The notes under the pieces are model-generated. The model saw only the letters and a list, made by a program, of their open reading frames with translations. It was not told the DNA's origin and made no database searches. A program made the position numbers and the translations under genes. A stretch of DNA of 64,000 bases from Solen grandis (lineage: Eukaryota > Mollusca > Bivalvia > Adapedonta > Solenidae), in NCBI GenBank assembly GCA_021229015.1, contig CM037792.1, positions 4,287,136 through 4,351,135 of the forward strand, read 5' to 3'. Numbering within the stretch: the first letter of the stretch is position 1; each line of letters starts with the position of its first letter. Positions 1 through 10,901 of this stretch are shown piece after piece.

Positions 1-350
1 TTGACTCGCAGAAACATGTTTAAATATAAGGTCTTCAACTAAGTGTTTATTAGAATATAAAAACCGCACAGCTTTATAGTTTCGTTCACTTATATAATCG
101 TTCTTAATTAAAAAAGTAAAAAAAAAAAAATAACATTAAGATTACTATGAATCCAACTCTCACCTGTGCTAAGGCTGGCTCTCGTGAGACAGAGGTAGGG
201 CGCCTGGCAATTTAGGATGGGGGCACCCCTGGTAACGTTCCAGGGCTCCGTAACACAGTCAAAATTAATCATCGGGTCGGTGGAACGTATGTACGTGCAC
301 GAATAACAGTCGAACCCGGCCACTGAAATGAAAATAGTTGTGCATAATCT
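1..350. other. unassigned AT-rich sequence
   Basis: No gene is supported here. A GC-richer stretch at about 150-300 may be the body of the SINE that follows on the minus strand, but I cannot match it to another copy in the window. Confidence 0.4.
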
Positions 351-351
351 G

Positions 352-491
352 ACCTTAAGCTTTCGATAGTTCCTGGATTGGACTAGTACTTTGCGCCTGG
401 GAGTGCCATGAACATTTCTTGCACAGCGCGGGGTTCGAATCCACAATTTTTGGATCCGCAATCATGTACCTTACCGGTGGACCACGGCGCC
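352..491 (-). repeat. tRNA-derived SINE, family 1, copy 1
   Basis: Read on the minus strand, the copy starts at 491 with a tRNA-like head: a box A-like GTGGTCCACCGGTAAGG and a box B-like GGATTCGAACCCC about 35 bases later. A non-tRNA body follows, with TTCATGGCACTCCC and GGCGCAAAGTACTAGTCC. The same body occurs at 1199-1295 and 22127-22262, so this is a dispersed SINE and not a tRNA gene. Confidence 0.7.
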
Positions 492-1198
492 CTCATATAT
501 TAAAGGCTGTAAGAACTATTTCTATATCCGTGATCTAATCGTGTATTATGGGTTTTGTTCTGATTTGATTATGTCAGACTACATTTCAAAGTTAATCGCA
601 TGATCAAGTGTAAGTAAATAAAAATATATCATAAATGATTCTTAAAATTTGTCACGAATCTGTAATAATGTCATGGAGGATGGACCATACATATGAAAAG
701 AATATCTGAACGTAAATATATATACACATGTAAATGCACATAATCATGGAAATTAGAAAATGAAATGATTGAATTCCGATGTTGCAAAGCTTCTTAGATA
801 TATTTACTCATTTAGATAAAACATTTCTATCAGAAGAAGACATTAACTGGATGAACTTACTGGGATGTCTTATGTAAAAAAAAAAAAAAAAATACGTTTT
901 TCAAATATATTTATAAGAAGATTAAGGTAGTGCAGAGGTAAATTGTTCAGCCGATTGACTCTCTCTTTCGCTGAAATCTAATGATATTGAATTCATTATT
1001 GATTTCTTAGCTCAGTTGCAAATATTTCTGTAAGTCATTTTAAAAGGTTTATCCAAATGCACGTAGTTATTTAGAATTGTGGTATCTGTATATTAAAATT
1101 ATTACTTTGCTCATACTGAAGGAAATCGTAGTAGTTTCGTTTAAAATTGAACTTACTTAATTTTACGTCGATTGCGATACAAGCTTTCATTTATACTT
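492..1198. other. no recognisable feature
   Basis: AT-rich sequence with an A-run at 876-893. I see no coding potential and no repeat shared with the rest of the window. Confidence 0.5.
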
Positions 1199-1295
1199 AT
1201 CCCTCGCGACGGTTCCTGGGTTTGACCAGTACTTTGCGCCTATGGAGGTCATGAAAATTCCTTGTCCCCAACGGGGTTCGAACTCATAACCCCAT
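1199..1295 (-). repeat. SINE family 1, copy 2, 5'-truncated
   Basis: On the minus strand it has the box B region (GAGTTCGAACCCCG), then AATTTTCATGACC and GGCGCAAAGTACTGGTC. The A-box half of the head is missing. The body matches copies 1 and 3. Confidence 0.7.
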
Positions 1296-1570
1296 AGTAG
1301 TTTATCAAATTTATATCACGTTTGAAATTATAGTATCCTGATAAAAAGATAATATTATAAGATGATAAGAAAACAAGAGGCCCATAGGGCCTCAAATCGC
1401 TCACCTGCTCTATATGCAACCTAGTATACATGTATCATACTGATATACATGTTTCTCAGGAACTTGACAGTTTTTCTTACCCATTTTAGCAATAGTATGG
1501 AAAAAAACAGTGATCATGAGATTTCAGTGTGGTACTGCTGATTGAAAATGGACAAAAAGAGAGATGGTCC

Positions 1571-1816
1571 TTAACCTTTTCCCTCATAAAAACTCAATTT
1601 GACGCCCTTTATAGTACCACATAAATCCTGATCTGCAGAAAGCCCCATTTAAACCTTTCCAAATTTAATTGTAAAATCCTCATCCCCAGACCACTAAGGA
1701 GCAGCAAACAGCATAAAACCTGATCAGCCTGCGAGTAACAGTTGGACTTGCAGGCTGATTAGGTTTTATGCTACTCACATAGGTATTTTATAGATCTATA
1801 TGAGGAAAAGGGTTAA
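1571..1816 (+). mobile_element. TTAA-flanked MITE, family A, copy 1 (nested)
   Basis: A 238-bp unit (1575-1812) lies between two TTAA tetranucleotides. Terminal inverted repeats are CCTTTTCCCTCAT and its counterpart ATGAGGAAAAGG. The centre holds a second inverted repeat (CAGCATAAAACCTGATCAGC against GCAGGCTGATTAGG). TTAA duplications with a CCC/CCT start are typical of the piggyBac superfamily; there is no ORF. It is inserted inside the Helentron-like element, so it is the younger of the two. Confidence 0.85.
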
Positions 1817-2390
1817 TTATTATGAAATAAGTTGCAATTTATTACAAAGTTTTTTTTAATCATTCGTTTGTGGTTTTTAAGAGGTGTTTGGTAATCCCTG
1901 TATACTGGAACACTGACATGAACCAAAGTAAAGGCAGACAATCTGCATATTCACCCACCCCCACCCACAATCACTTTAATGATGATGTTGATGCTGTTGC
2001 TGATTAAGGATAGTATGAATAACCCTTATATCTCTATCAGGTGGCTTTGTGTAAAACTAGCCTAGTATCTCATATACATAGTAGCAGGTAATGTAGTTTT
2101 GCACTAACTCAGTGGGGCAACACAGTCCAGAAAATGTGACCTCTGCCAGAGGGTCAGACTAAGCTATAGGAATGGTATTTGTGGTAATGTTATCTTCTCC
2201 ACCTCTGCATATGTAGTGGAATCACCCAAATGACCTATCAGACTAGTGGACTATCTCATCTAAGGGTACAATTTATTTTTTTGTTTCTAGCTGGTTTTCT
2301 CTCTCTCTCTCTCTCTCTCTGTTAGACTTCTCTCTCTTTAATAAGTGGCCTTGTAATTTAATGTAACTTTTTTGCATTTTATTAAGATAC

Positions 2391-3955
2391 CTGGCGGCCA
2401 TGTTTATTACAGATCGGAAAATTTTAGTAACTTTGGTAGAGGATGACCCAAGGAACATCTGTACCAATTTATTGTAAAATCTGGCCAGTAGTTTTGAAGA
2501 AGATGATTTTTAAAGTTTTCATTTTTTTTTGTTGCCATGGCAACCAGAGTTCTACATGGATCAAGTTTATTTTAGCAACTTTTGTGAAGTTTGACCCAAG
2601 GATCATCCCTGCCAAGTTTAATCAAATTCTGTCCAGTGGTTTCAGAGGAGATGTTGTTTAAAGGTTTCTCTATACACATATAAGGCAAATAAGCCCCGCC
2701 CCTGGCGGCCATGTTTTTTTACGGATCGAAATAATTTTAGCAACTTTGGTAGAGATTGACCCAAGGAACATCTGTACCAATTTATTTTAAAATCTGGCCA
2801 GTAGTTTTGAAGAAGATGATTTTTAAAGTTTTCATATTTTTTTTCTTTTTGTTGCCATGGCAACCAGAGTTCTACATGGATCAAGTTTATTTTAGCAACT
2901 TTTGTGAAGGTTGACCCAAGGATCATCCCTGCCAAGTTTAATCAAATTCTGTCCAGTGGTTTCAGAGGAGATGTTGTTTAAAGGTTTCTCTATATACATA
3001 TAAGGCAAATAAGCCCCGCCCCTGGCGGCCATGTTTTTTTACGGATCGGAAAAAATTTAGCAACTTTGGTAGAGGTTGACCCAAGGAACATCTGTACCAA
3101 TTTATTTTAAAATCTGGCCAGTAGTTTTGAAGAAGATGATTTTTAAAGTTTTCATATTTTTTTTCTTTTTGTTGCCATGGCAACCAGAGTTCTACATGGA
3201 TCAAGTTTATTTTAGCAACTTTTGTGAAGGTTGACCCAAGGATCATCCCTGCCAAGTTTAATCAAATTCTGTCCAGTGGTTTCAGAGGAGATGTTGTTTA
3301 AAGGTTTCTCTATATACATATAAGGCAAATAAGCCCCGCCCCTGGCGGCCATGTTTTTTTACGGATCGGAAAAAATTTAGCAACTTTGGTAGAGGTTGAC
3401 CCAAGGAACATCTGTACCAATTTATTTTAAAATCTGGCCAGTAGTTTTGAAGAAGATGATTTTTAAAGTTTTCATATTTTTTTTTATCTTTTTGTTGCCA
3501 TGGCAACCAGAGTTCTACATGGATCAAGTTTATTTTAGCAACTTTTGTGAAGGTTGACCCAAGGATCATCCCTGCCAAGTTTCATTAAATTCTGTCCAGT
3601 GGTTTCAGAGGAGATGCTGTTTAAAGGTTTCTCTATATACATATAAGTCAAATAAGCCCCGCCCCTGGCGGCCATGTTTTTTTACGGATCGGAATAATTT
3701 TAGCAACTTTGGTAGAGGTTGACCCAAGGAACATCTGTACCAAATTATTTTGAAATCTGGCCAGTAGTTTTGAAGGAGATGATTTTTAAAGTTTTCAAAT
3801 TATTTTTCTTTTTGTTGCCATGACAACCAGAGTTCTTCATGGATCAACTTTATTTTAGCAACTTTTGTAGAGCCTCACCCAAGGAACATTCCTGCCAAGT
3901 TTCATTAAATTCTGTCCAGCGGTTTCAGAGGAGATGTCGTTTAAAGCAAATTGTT
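2391..3955 (+). repeat. five-unit tandem array, about 320 bp per unit
   Basis: Units begin near 2391, 2701, 3021, 3341 and 3661 at CCTGGCGGCCATG. Each carries AGAGGTTGACCCAAGGAAC, a T-rich stretch, TTGCCATGGCAACCAGAG and ends near TAAGCCCCGCC. Units 2-4 are nearly identical and units 1 and 5 more diverged, as expected of expansion from the middle. Within a unit the two halves resemble each other (a TAGCAACTTTGGTAGAGG half and a TAGCAACTTTTGTGAAGG half), so the unit is itself an old dimer of about 160 bp. Open frames of about 97 codons here are by-products of the repeat. Confidence 0.95.
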
Positions 3956-4036
3956 GACGCCGCACGACGCACGACGACGGACGAAGGGCGATCACAAAAG
4001 CTCACCTTGAGCACGTTGTGCTCAGGTGAGCTAAAA

Positions 4037-4689
4037 AGGAGAGGATTTTTTTTTTTGGTTCAACATAAGTCACCTATTTAGTTCACATACATATAATACA
4101 GAATAGGATCAAATCGAAAGATAAAAGCTTATTGGGATTTTCTCCTTGTTAAGATAAATATTTGAAGTTATGGCGAATTCTATAACGATTTTCCATATAA
4201 CAGAATACGTTAAACATTTTGTAAACCAAATATATTTACGTGAGGGTAGATTTTTTTATTAGTTGAAAGAAAAAAGAAAAGAAAAAAAAAACAAGAAAAA
4301 AACAACAACAACACCAGAAGAATACACAATACTCAGTAACACAAAAAGGAAGAAAGAAAAAAAGAAAGATGATAATGATAGGGAAGTAAAGAAAGAGAAC
4401 CCGTAGTAGTTGACCCGTTTGTATTATGTTTGAAACTATTGATAATAACTTTAAAAAAAATAAAATAATAATTATAATATAAACAAACATGCACACACAC
4501 CCTAATCCGATTTCACCGACACTACTTAGAAACGCATCCCACCACTCCTGTTCCGGGAAATATTAATATATATGACTAAGTTTACATAAATAATTACCTT
4601 ATTGGATATCCCTATTATCAATATATGTTAAAAAAGGAAAAGTTGATTATCTTTATTAAGGAAACAAGAATGGTGAAGTTCCCCTTGTA
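4037..4689. repeat. dispersed repeat fragment and purine-rich tract
   Basis: 4085-4140 (ATACAGAATAGGATCAAATC .. AAAAGCTTATTGGGATTT) matches the inside of the MITE at 45291-45794. 4263-4370 is an A/G-rich, strand-asymmetric low-complexity tract. No gene seen. Confidence 0.6.
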
Positions 4690-4740
4690 TAGCTAAGTAA
4701 TACCTAGCGCTAAGTAGGGTTGATGGAGTACGAATCTTAA
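4688..4740 (-). repeat. SINE family 2 tail fragment
   Basis: On the minus strand it reads AGATTCGTACTCCATCAACC then CTACTTAGCGCTAGGTATTA. This matches the tail of the SINE at 5004-5205 and two other fragments at 55955-56000 and 56190-56245. Confidence 0.6.
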
Positions 4741-5003
4741 AGCAAAACTTAGTAGCAATCATGCTATTTCTGTAACATATAGAGAGACATGAAAGGTGAG
4801 CCAGCTCAATTCTATTCACGGTGTGTTTATGTTTATGGTGTTTACGGATGCATTTTAACGAATGCAAGTTGAACAGTTTACGCTCAATCATTGCCTGTGC
4901 AATTACAGGTCATTTAACTAAATACGTATTTGTGACTGATAACCTATTCATCAATAGTTATTCTGTGTAACATATGCACATGACATTTACTTATCACAAG
5001 GGA

Positions 5004-5205
5004 CTTGGCCATCTGTGGTCGAGCGAGTAACTTAGTTAACATTGCTCAGCCCCTCACCGCTCTAGGTTCGAGTCGGATCGTTCCTGAGATGAAGCCTTCT
5101 AGCTGGCTTATGGTGTTTGATCGGTGTTCCTGTCCGGGTGATAGAGATATATTGGACCCGAATTCTACCAACAATACCTGGTACTAAGTAATACTTCATC
5201 TCTTT
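5004..5205 (+). repeat. tRNA-derived SINE, family 2
   Basis: A tRNA-like head carries a box A-like TGTGGTCGAGCGAGTAAC and a box B GGTTCGAGTCGG. A body and the family tail follow (CGAATTCTACCAACAATACC, TACTAAGTAATACTTCATC). A short open frame here is fortuitous. Confidence 0.7.
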
Positions 5206-6899
5206 AACACAACTTTCATTTTTTTTATTTAAGCAATATCTAAATAAATAACTCAAGTTTTCATATATTGTTACATATCTGACTAACAATATTTGCTATG
5301 AAACGATAAAAAATAGGTATTATTAAGGAGCATAGTAAGTACTTAAGTATTAATTACACCTAAGTAAGTTTCATGAACTTCGCGGCCGGAAATCGAACCA
5401 AAAAAGTCGACGTAATGCAAACATACACATATCAACACCGGTGTATCATAGACACATGTATTACGCAGCAAGTATAAATGATTCATGTAAATGAATTTAG
5501 TAACTTTCATTCACAGAAAATATTCAATGGACATAAGAATGAACACGATTAGGCTCTTTTAATTATCATATAACACTTTTAACACAGTTAGAAAGTAATA
5601 TGATATAAATTTGTACCTGTTGATATTGTGGAGAGAAAAGCCAAACGATGGAGAAGTGAGGTGAAATCCATCTTGTATGGTGACAGACGCCCACGGATGT
5701 AACTTTTCATACACAGCGGGAGGATTTACAGCCGTGTGACGTCACGCCGTGTCTCCGGGCCACGCCTCAGTAAACCCCAACCATATGGAACTCTTCCGCC
5801 TATATCAGAAGCGTGAAATTAGGAGTAGAATGCACATCGTGACCGTGAGTGACTTGAATAAATATAATTGTTAAAATAGCATACACTAATATTCATGCAT
5901 AGAACAATACACCGTGACTTATGCTCACTTGCGAGTGTTATGCCCGAGGGTAAATCCAGGTATTCAGACATCCATTTTAAATACTCGCGTGTATTGTTTC
6001 TTTCATAAAAAAGAATACGCAAAAACAGAGAAAACAGATGGATGGAAAAATAAATAAATAAATAAATAAATACGTTATAAAACCAAAATAGAATCATGTA
6101 TTATATGTACTTCCACATAAGATTATTTTGTCGTCATACAATTAGAAGGGGCATAATCTCGTTCACATGAAAGCACATGTCTGACATTGTTACCTCCCTA
6201 TCAGTTGATCGTTGTAATAGCGCCGATTTCCCCTTTTGAGCCTTCAGCTATTGTTTAAAATTCGATCCTGTGTATGCAAATGTCGAAGAGCGCAATACCT
6301 CGTCAGGGACAGACCAGAACATACCTTTAATTAAGAAGTGGACATTGTCTACATACATTTGGATTTGAATGTATAATTAATTATCATAACTATATAGTTA
6401 CATAAACACGACTTAACTTCAAACTTTCATGCAGAATAAGTTATATCAAGATATGTATCCAAGATACTGAATAAACTTATACATGTATACAATCATGCAT
6501 AGCTGTCCTCCAAAGAAGGAAGAAGTTATCCCCCTTGACAAACCTGGTAGCGCATATGGTTAAAAGCATATAATAAGGAAACTTTTGTTTGATCACTAAA
6601 TCAAAGTCAATGTCACATTTCACAGGTTATAATAAGTTTTTGAAGTAATCTTTATTTTATTGACAATCCACTGAAGTAAATTATGAGCCTGAGTGTGATG
6701 ATTTTTACGCAGAATCAAAATATAGAAAAAAATATAATAAATAAAAAATAAAATGAAACTATTTTAAAAGAGTATGAACTAAAAGTATTATGTAGTCTGG
6801 AATTTCTAAAATAAGTTTCTTTAATATATTTGGTTAAGTTTATTAGTATGTATTTGGTTTAAAAATATTTATCAAATCAAGTACATAGCAAATTTATAA
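5206..6899. other. mostly featureless, with a GC-richer patch
   Basis: AT-rich DNA with an (AAAT)n run at 6043-6072. The only contrast is the GC-richer block at 5640-5810, listed separately. No coding region supported. Confidence 0.5.
5640..5810. promoter_or_regulatory. GC-richer patch with consensus CRE palindrome
   Basis: TGACGTCA at 5737-5744 is a perfect cAMP-response element, inside a GC-richer stretch that also has CGTGTCTCCGGGCCACGCC. No exon is recognisable nearby. A promoter is possible, but a chance match cannot be excluded. Confidence 0.25.
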
Positions 6900-6929
6900 T
6901 ATGACAATGTGTAGTTTTGTGATGGTAGA

Positions 6930-8370
6930 AGCCGAAGCTTATTTAAACCTTCTCTCGTTAGTATGTATTTATTGTTTATTTACAACAAATTACAATATTT
7001 CTTCACAGATGGTTTAAAATATTTACCAATATCTAAAACAAAATCTGGTATATAATGAAACTCGTCCTCAATATCTATTTGGTTACAACTCTCCACGTAA
7101 AATAGTTATGTTTGTTGTACCTATCTGTCTGGGTATGTAAAGGAAGAACTGATGAAGTTTTGATAACAGATCTAGGCAAACTATCTTAGTTTTCTTCATT
7201 TTATATAGTAATTTTCAGTATTCTATAAACATCTAATAATGAATCGCTTTCTTAGGGTCGATACCATTCCATTTTGAAATGATCGATTGCCGACTGTTTA
7301 GAAGTAAAAGTAAGATAATTGATATATGGATTATGAATATTTTCAAATTGATTAATACCTCCTTGATAGTGTAAAAATGCTTTATAAATTTTTTACAGAA
7401 TGAGCTAAACTTTTTATTTTCGCAATTGTCATCTTTTAACCAATACACATCTGTTTACATACCTGCCCTATTTTCCATAAATTATAGTAGAGTTAGTATT
7501 CGAATATAATATTTAAAATCCTTAAAAAATAAACATAAATAAAAAGTGAATTCTATCTACTTCTTTATACTTGGTATATCCATATTTTTCGCAAGTTTCC
7601 TATAAATGCATCAAATAGTTGACAATAAATGTGTGCTTGATTGCAAAAAAAAAAACAAAAAACAAACACCCTTACATTTACGAAGTTATAAGCGCAAGAT
7701 GCTATTGGTTAAGAGTTTCCGGTATAATGAAATAAATTACCCAGCCGTACATGTAACTGAGTTCATGGACTCATTAGGTCCTTCTAGTCGAAGTAAAGGC
7801 CAAATGACCTCTTTTTTAAAATAAGATTATTTTGGAATGTGATATATCGACGCTTAAATAAAAGTTACTGCAATATTCGCATAAAAGATCAAAGTACATG
7901 AAGTTTTGTAATTCCTCGTTACATTTACCAAGTATGGCCGTATCATCAGCAAAACGAAGTTAATTTAAAAACAATATTGTCTATATTGATACCAGAGTTG
8001 TCAGACTAACTCTAAATTCTTAATAAATGGCAAAATTACCTCTCAGTTTCTCAAACCAACAGCATATTGAAAAAAAAATCTAAATAAATGGAGCAACATT
8101 TTAAACAAGATTTTAAATCCTGGTACATATTTCTTTTAACAATTTTGAGTATTTTACCACTAATGCCGCTGTGATTTATGTGTTTTTTCAGCCATAACCA
8201 ATTTCGATAAACAATATCAAGACACAAATATAAACAACATAAACACCCATTTTCCTAAAAACTTTCCAATGACCGACATAAGACATAAATTACAACCGCA
8301 GTTGACCGTCCCTTCCAAAATCCAAACTGCGCATCCGATATAACAGTTTTGTCTTCACATTATTTTACTA
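6930..8370 (-). pseudogene. degraded non-LTR retrotransposon, RT to C-terminal zinc-knuckle region
   Basis: Minus-strand frames, joined across many frameshifts, give a recognisable reverse transcriptase: DAQFGFWKGRSTA near 8335-8300, SGISGKILKIVKRNMYQDL near 8180-8120, then the catalytic-box variant RFADDTAILGKCNEEL near 7965-7910, and KIILF-stop-KRGHLAF near 7820. Further downstream come RYNKHNYFTWRV, IEDEFHYIPDF and KPSVKKYCNLL (about 7110-6990), which correspond in order to the C-terminal region of this LINE class. The better preserved LINE at 10840-14573 has the equivalent GIHGKIFNVINNMYSDI and DEMHYLLKC. Numerous stops show it is long dead. The 5' part is missing beyond about 8370. Confidence 0.65.
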
Positions 8371-8399
8371 AACGCTTATTTAAGATGGTAATAAACGAA

Positions 8400-8850
8400 T
8401 AACAACTTAACAAAGTTATACTCCAGTAAATATTAACATATTCAAACCTTTATAAACAGACTGATGGTATTAAAGACGTTTTTTTTCGAGCCTTTTTTCA
8501 TCAAAAGTAAGTGAAAGGTCAAGGTCACGTTTATCTGCATAATGAAGAATTCCATCCAATTAAGCAAGAGTCCAAATATTGAAGCTATCCTATGAAGCAC
8601 ATCAAAGTTATAAGATTAAACCAAATGTAAAACTGTCAAGACGCTGCCCTTTTCATAAAAAAAAAGAAAGGTAAAGGCCACGGGGTCAGCTGCATTATAG
8701 TCAAGTAAAGTCAATACTTTTATTATTTCACAGTTTACATATTTAAATGTAAAGGCATGTGAACAAATATTTAGTTTATTTAGGATTCATGGCGGGCTAA
8801 GGAGTAATTATTTCTTTCAAAGACACACATGCGCGCAATCACACACGTAC
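8400..8850. repeat. degenerate pearl-like repeat remnants
   Basis: GTGAAAGGTCAAGGTCACG at 8512-8530 and AAAGGTAAAGGCCACGGGGTC at about 8670 are two degraded copies, about 160 bases apart, of the GGTCAAGGTCAC motif that marks the 160-bp repeat at 51660-52210. No gene seen. Confidence 0.45.
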
Positions 8851-8852
8851 TT

Positions 8853-9402
8853 CTCTCTCTCCCCCTCTCCCTCTCTCTCTCACACATCTTTCTGTCCCAC
8901 TCACCCCCCCCCCCCTTTCTCTCTCTCTCATATTTAACATACTTAGACATTTATGTAAGTAACCGAATGCTAATACAAACATCATCCCGTATGTTAATAC
9001 AAACGTCATCATTAAGGAGAAAACAGTTTACAATCTCTCTCTCTCTCTCTCATAATTCTTTAATACATAAGCATTTTTGACAAGTACAATAATATAGGTT
9101 TTGAGACTTAACATACTGATGTATGAGGCAATCAAGAAATACTCTCTCTCTCTCTCTCTCTCTCTCATAATTCTTTAATACATAAGCATTTTTGACAAGT
9201 ACAATAATATAGGTTTTGAGAATTACTTAACATACTGATGTATGAGGCAATGATGTATGAGGCAATCAAGAAATACTCTCTCTCTCTCTCTCATAATTCT
9301 TTAATACATAAGCATTTTTGACAAGTACAATAATATAGGTTTTGAGAATTACTTAACATACTGATGTATGAGGCAATCAAGAAATACTCTCTCTCTCTCT
9401 AT
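8853..9402 (+). repeat. CT microsatellites and a minisatellite of 116-124 bp built on one
   Basis: A CT/C-rich run lies at 8850-8935. Then at least three units begin at (CT)n near 9034, 9142 and 9277, followed by ATAATTCTTTAATACATAAG and ATATAGGTTTTGAG. The (CT)n length differs in each unit. The third unit has an internal duplication of the ATGATGTATGAGGCAA segment. Confidence 0.9.
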
Positions 9403-9480
9403 CATACAATCACACTTACGTTGTATGTCTCTCATATTAAATAATCCAGGTCAAGATATGATTTGATAGATTTAGTTAAA

Positions 9481-10140
9481 CAAGAGGGCCAAGATGGCCC
9501 TGTGTCGCTCACCTGATTAAGATGGCTGTGTTAGGCAAAATGACAAAAAATCTGGCATCTAAAGTGTTTTTCTAACATTTGACTAAGTGGCCTACATTTT
9601 GATCCTACCTGAATTTACCTGGTGACCTAGTTTTTGACCCCACATGACCCAATTTTGAACTCATCTGAGATATCATGTAGACAAACATCCTGACCAAGTT
9701 TCATGAAAATTGGGCCAAAACTGTGGCCTCTAGAGTGTTCACAAGGTTTTTCTAAGATTTGACCTGGTGACCTAGTTTTTGACCCCACATGACCCAATTT
9801 CGAACTCATCCGAGATATTATGTAGACAAACATCCTGACCAAGTTTCATGAAGATTGGGCCAAAACTGTGGCCTCTAGAGTGTTCACAAGGTTTTACTAA
9901 AATTTGACCTGGTGACCTAGTTTTTGACCCCACATGACCCAATTTCGAACTCATCCGAGATATCATGTAGACAAACATCCTGACCAAGTTTCATGAAGAT
10001 TGGGTCAAAACTGTGGCCTCTAGAGTGTTCACAAGCAATTGTTGACGACGGACGACGGACGACACACGACGCACGACGCACGACGGACAAAAGGCGATCA
10101 CAAAAGCTCACCCGAGCACAAGTGCTCAGGTGAGCTAAAA
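9481..10140 (+). mobile_element. Helentron-like element, copy 2, with 145-bp tandem core
   Basis: The 5' end has the palindrome AGGGCCA-AGA-TGGCCCT then GTGTCGCTCACCTG. The core is about three 145-bp units starting near 9617, 9762 and 9907 (CTGGTGACCTAGTTTTTGAC). The 3' end has the GACGACGGAC-type microsatellite, GGCGATCACAAAAGCTCACC, a hairpin around GAGCACAAGTGCTC and GGTGAGCTAAAA. The ends match the 1371-4036 copy, while the core is unrelated to its 320-bp unit. The core encodes nothing real; open frames of about 70 codons repeat with it. Confidence 0.75.
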
Positions 10141-10839
10141 ATGATATTGCATGCTACAGTTGACACAAATTACAATATGAAGCAAGAAGCATTTTACTTA
10201 TTTGTGGGGAAAAGTGATATAAACAGTTAATACATGCGAAAATAATTTAGCATAAAGTAAATACATAAAAAAAGGAAAAGAAGTTAGACTTTATATTGGC
10301 AATTATCAATTATGAGCATTTATGAAAATATTTTATTAAGATTATATAAGACGAGGAAGAGGATAGAGATGAAAAGAATATAAACACAGTACAAACGCAA
10401 ATATAGTTACATATCCTAGCATGTACATACACAGTTAACATGTAACTTGTATTCTAAACAAATAAACCAACTGGTGGATATTACATAATAGAAACATTCA
10501 GTTTAAGGATTGTTGTTGTTGTTTTTATTTTCAATTAAATAACACGAAATCACATTTACTTAAAGTACCGCACTGCTGTGTTTGTTTACATAACGTCAAT
10601 TGCATTGATGCTAACCGTAACGGTCAGTAAACATTGCTGCTCGTGTGTGTAGCAGGTGTCCCACGTGATAATTGTGACTGGACTAGTGTACCGGAGAGGA
10701 GCAAAGGGCAAAAAAAGGGGGTAGGTAAACTTATTTTCTTTAATTATTGTGTAAGTTTTATCAGTTAACTTTAAGTTTAGTTAAAGGTTTTAAAAGTGAG
10801 TAATATACATGCACTTAAGTTATACAAGGTCGGTTCCCT
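10141..10839. other. no recognisable feature
   Basis: AT-rich spacer with a short GC-richer segment at about 10600-10700. Nothing in it matches another part of the window. Confidence 0.5.
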
Positions 10840-10901
10840 TTTCTCTGAACACCTTGTGAGAAACCAATATCTTCATAAATTGACCTAAGCTGGACAATGT
10901 T

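Larger units (their letters stand above)
1371..4036 (+). mobile_element. Helentron-like non-autonomous element with 320-bp tandem core
   Basis: The 5' end at 1371 has a small palindrome (GAGGCCC-ATA-GGGCCTC) followed by TCGCTCACCTG. The 3' end (3960-4036) has a degenerate CGACGG/CGACGC microsatellite, then GGCGATCACAAAAGCTCACC, then a strong hairpin with arms GCTCACCTTGAGCAC and GTGCTCAGGTGAGC, and closes in TAAAAA. The 5' CTCACCTG and 3' CAGGTGAG are subterminal inverted repeats. A second copy at 9481-10140 shares both ends. Tandem core, terminal microsatellite and 3' hairpin are the layout described for Helentron/HINE and pearl-type elements of bivalves; the class assignment is inference. 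No transposase or Rep/helicase ORF is present, so it would depend on a partner. Confidence 0.7.

Noticed and set aside
2642..3578. Three near-identical minus-strand open frames of 97-98 codons
   Set aside because: They are the 320-bp tandem unit read as protein. They follow the repeat exactly, with no start context or family match.
8829..9080. Serine/leucine-rich open frame
   Set aside because: It is CT microsatellite and minisatellite sequence.
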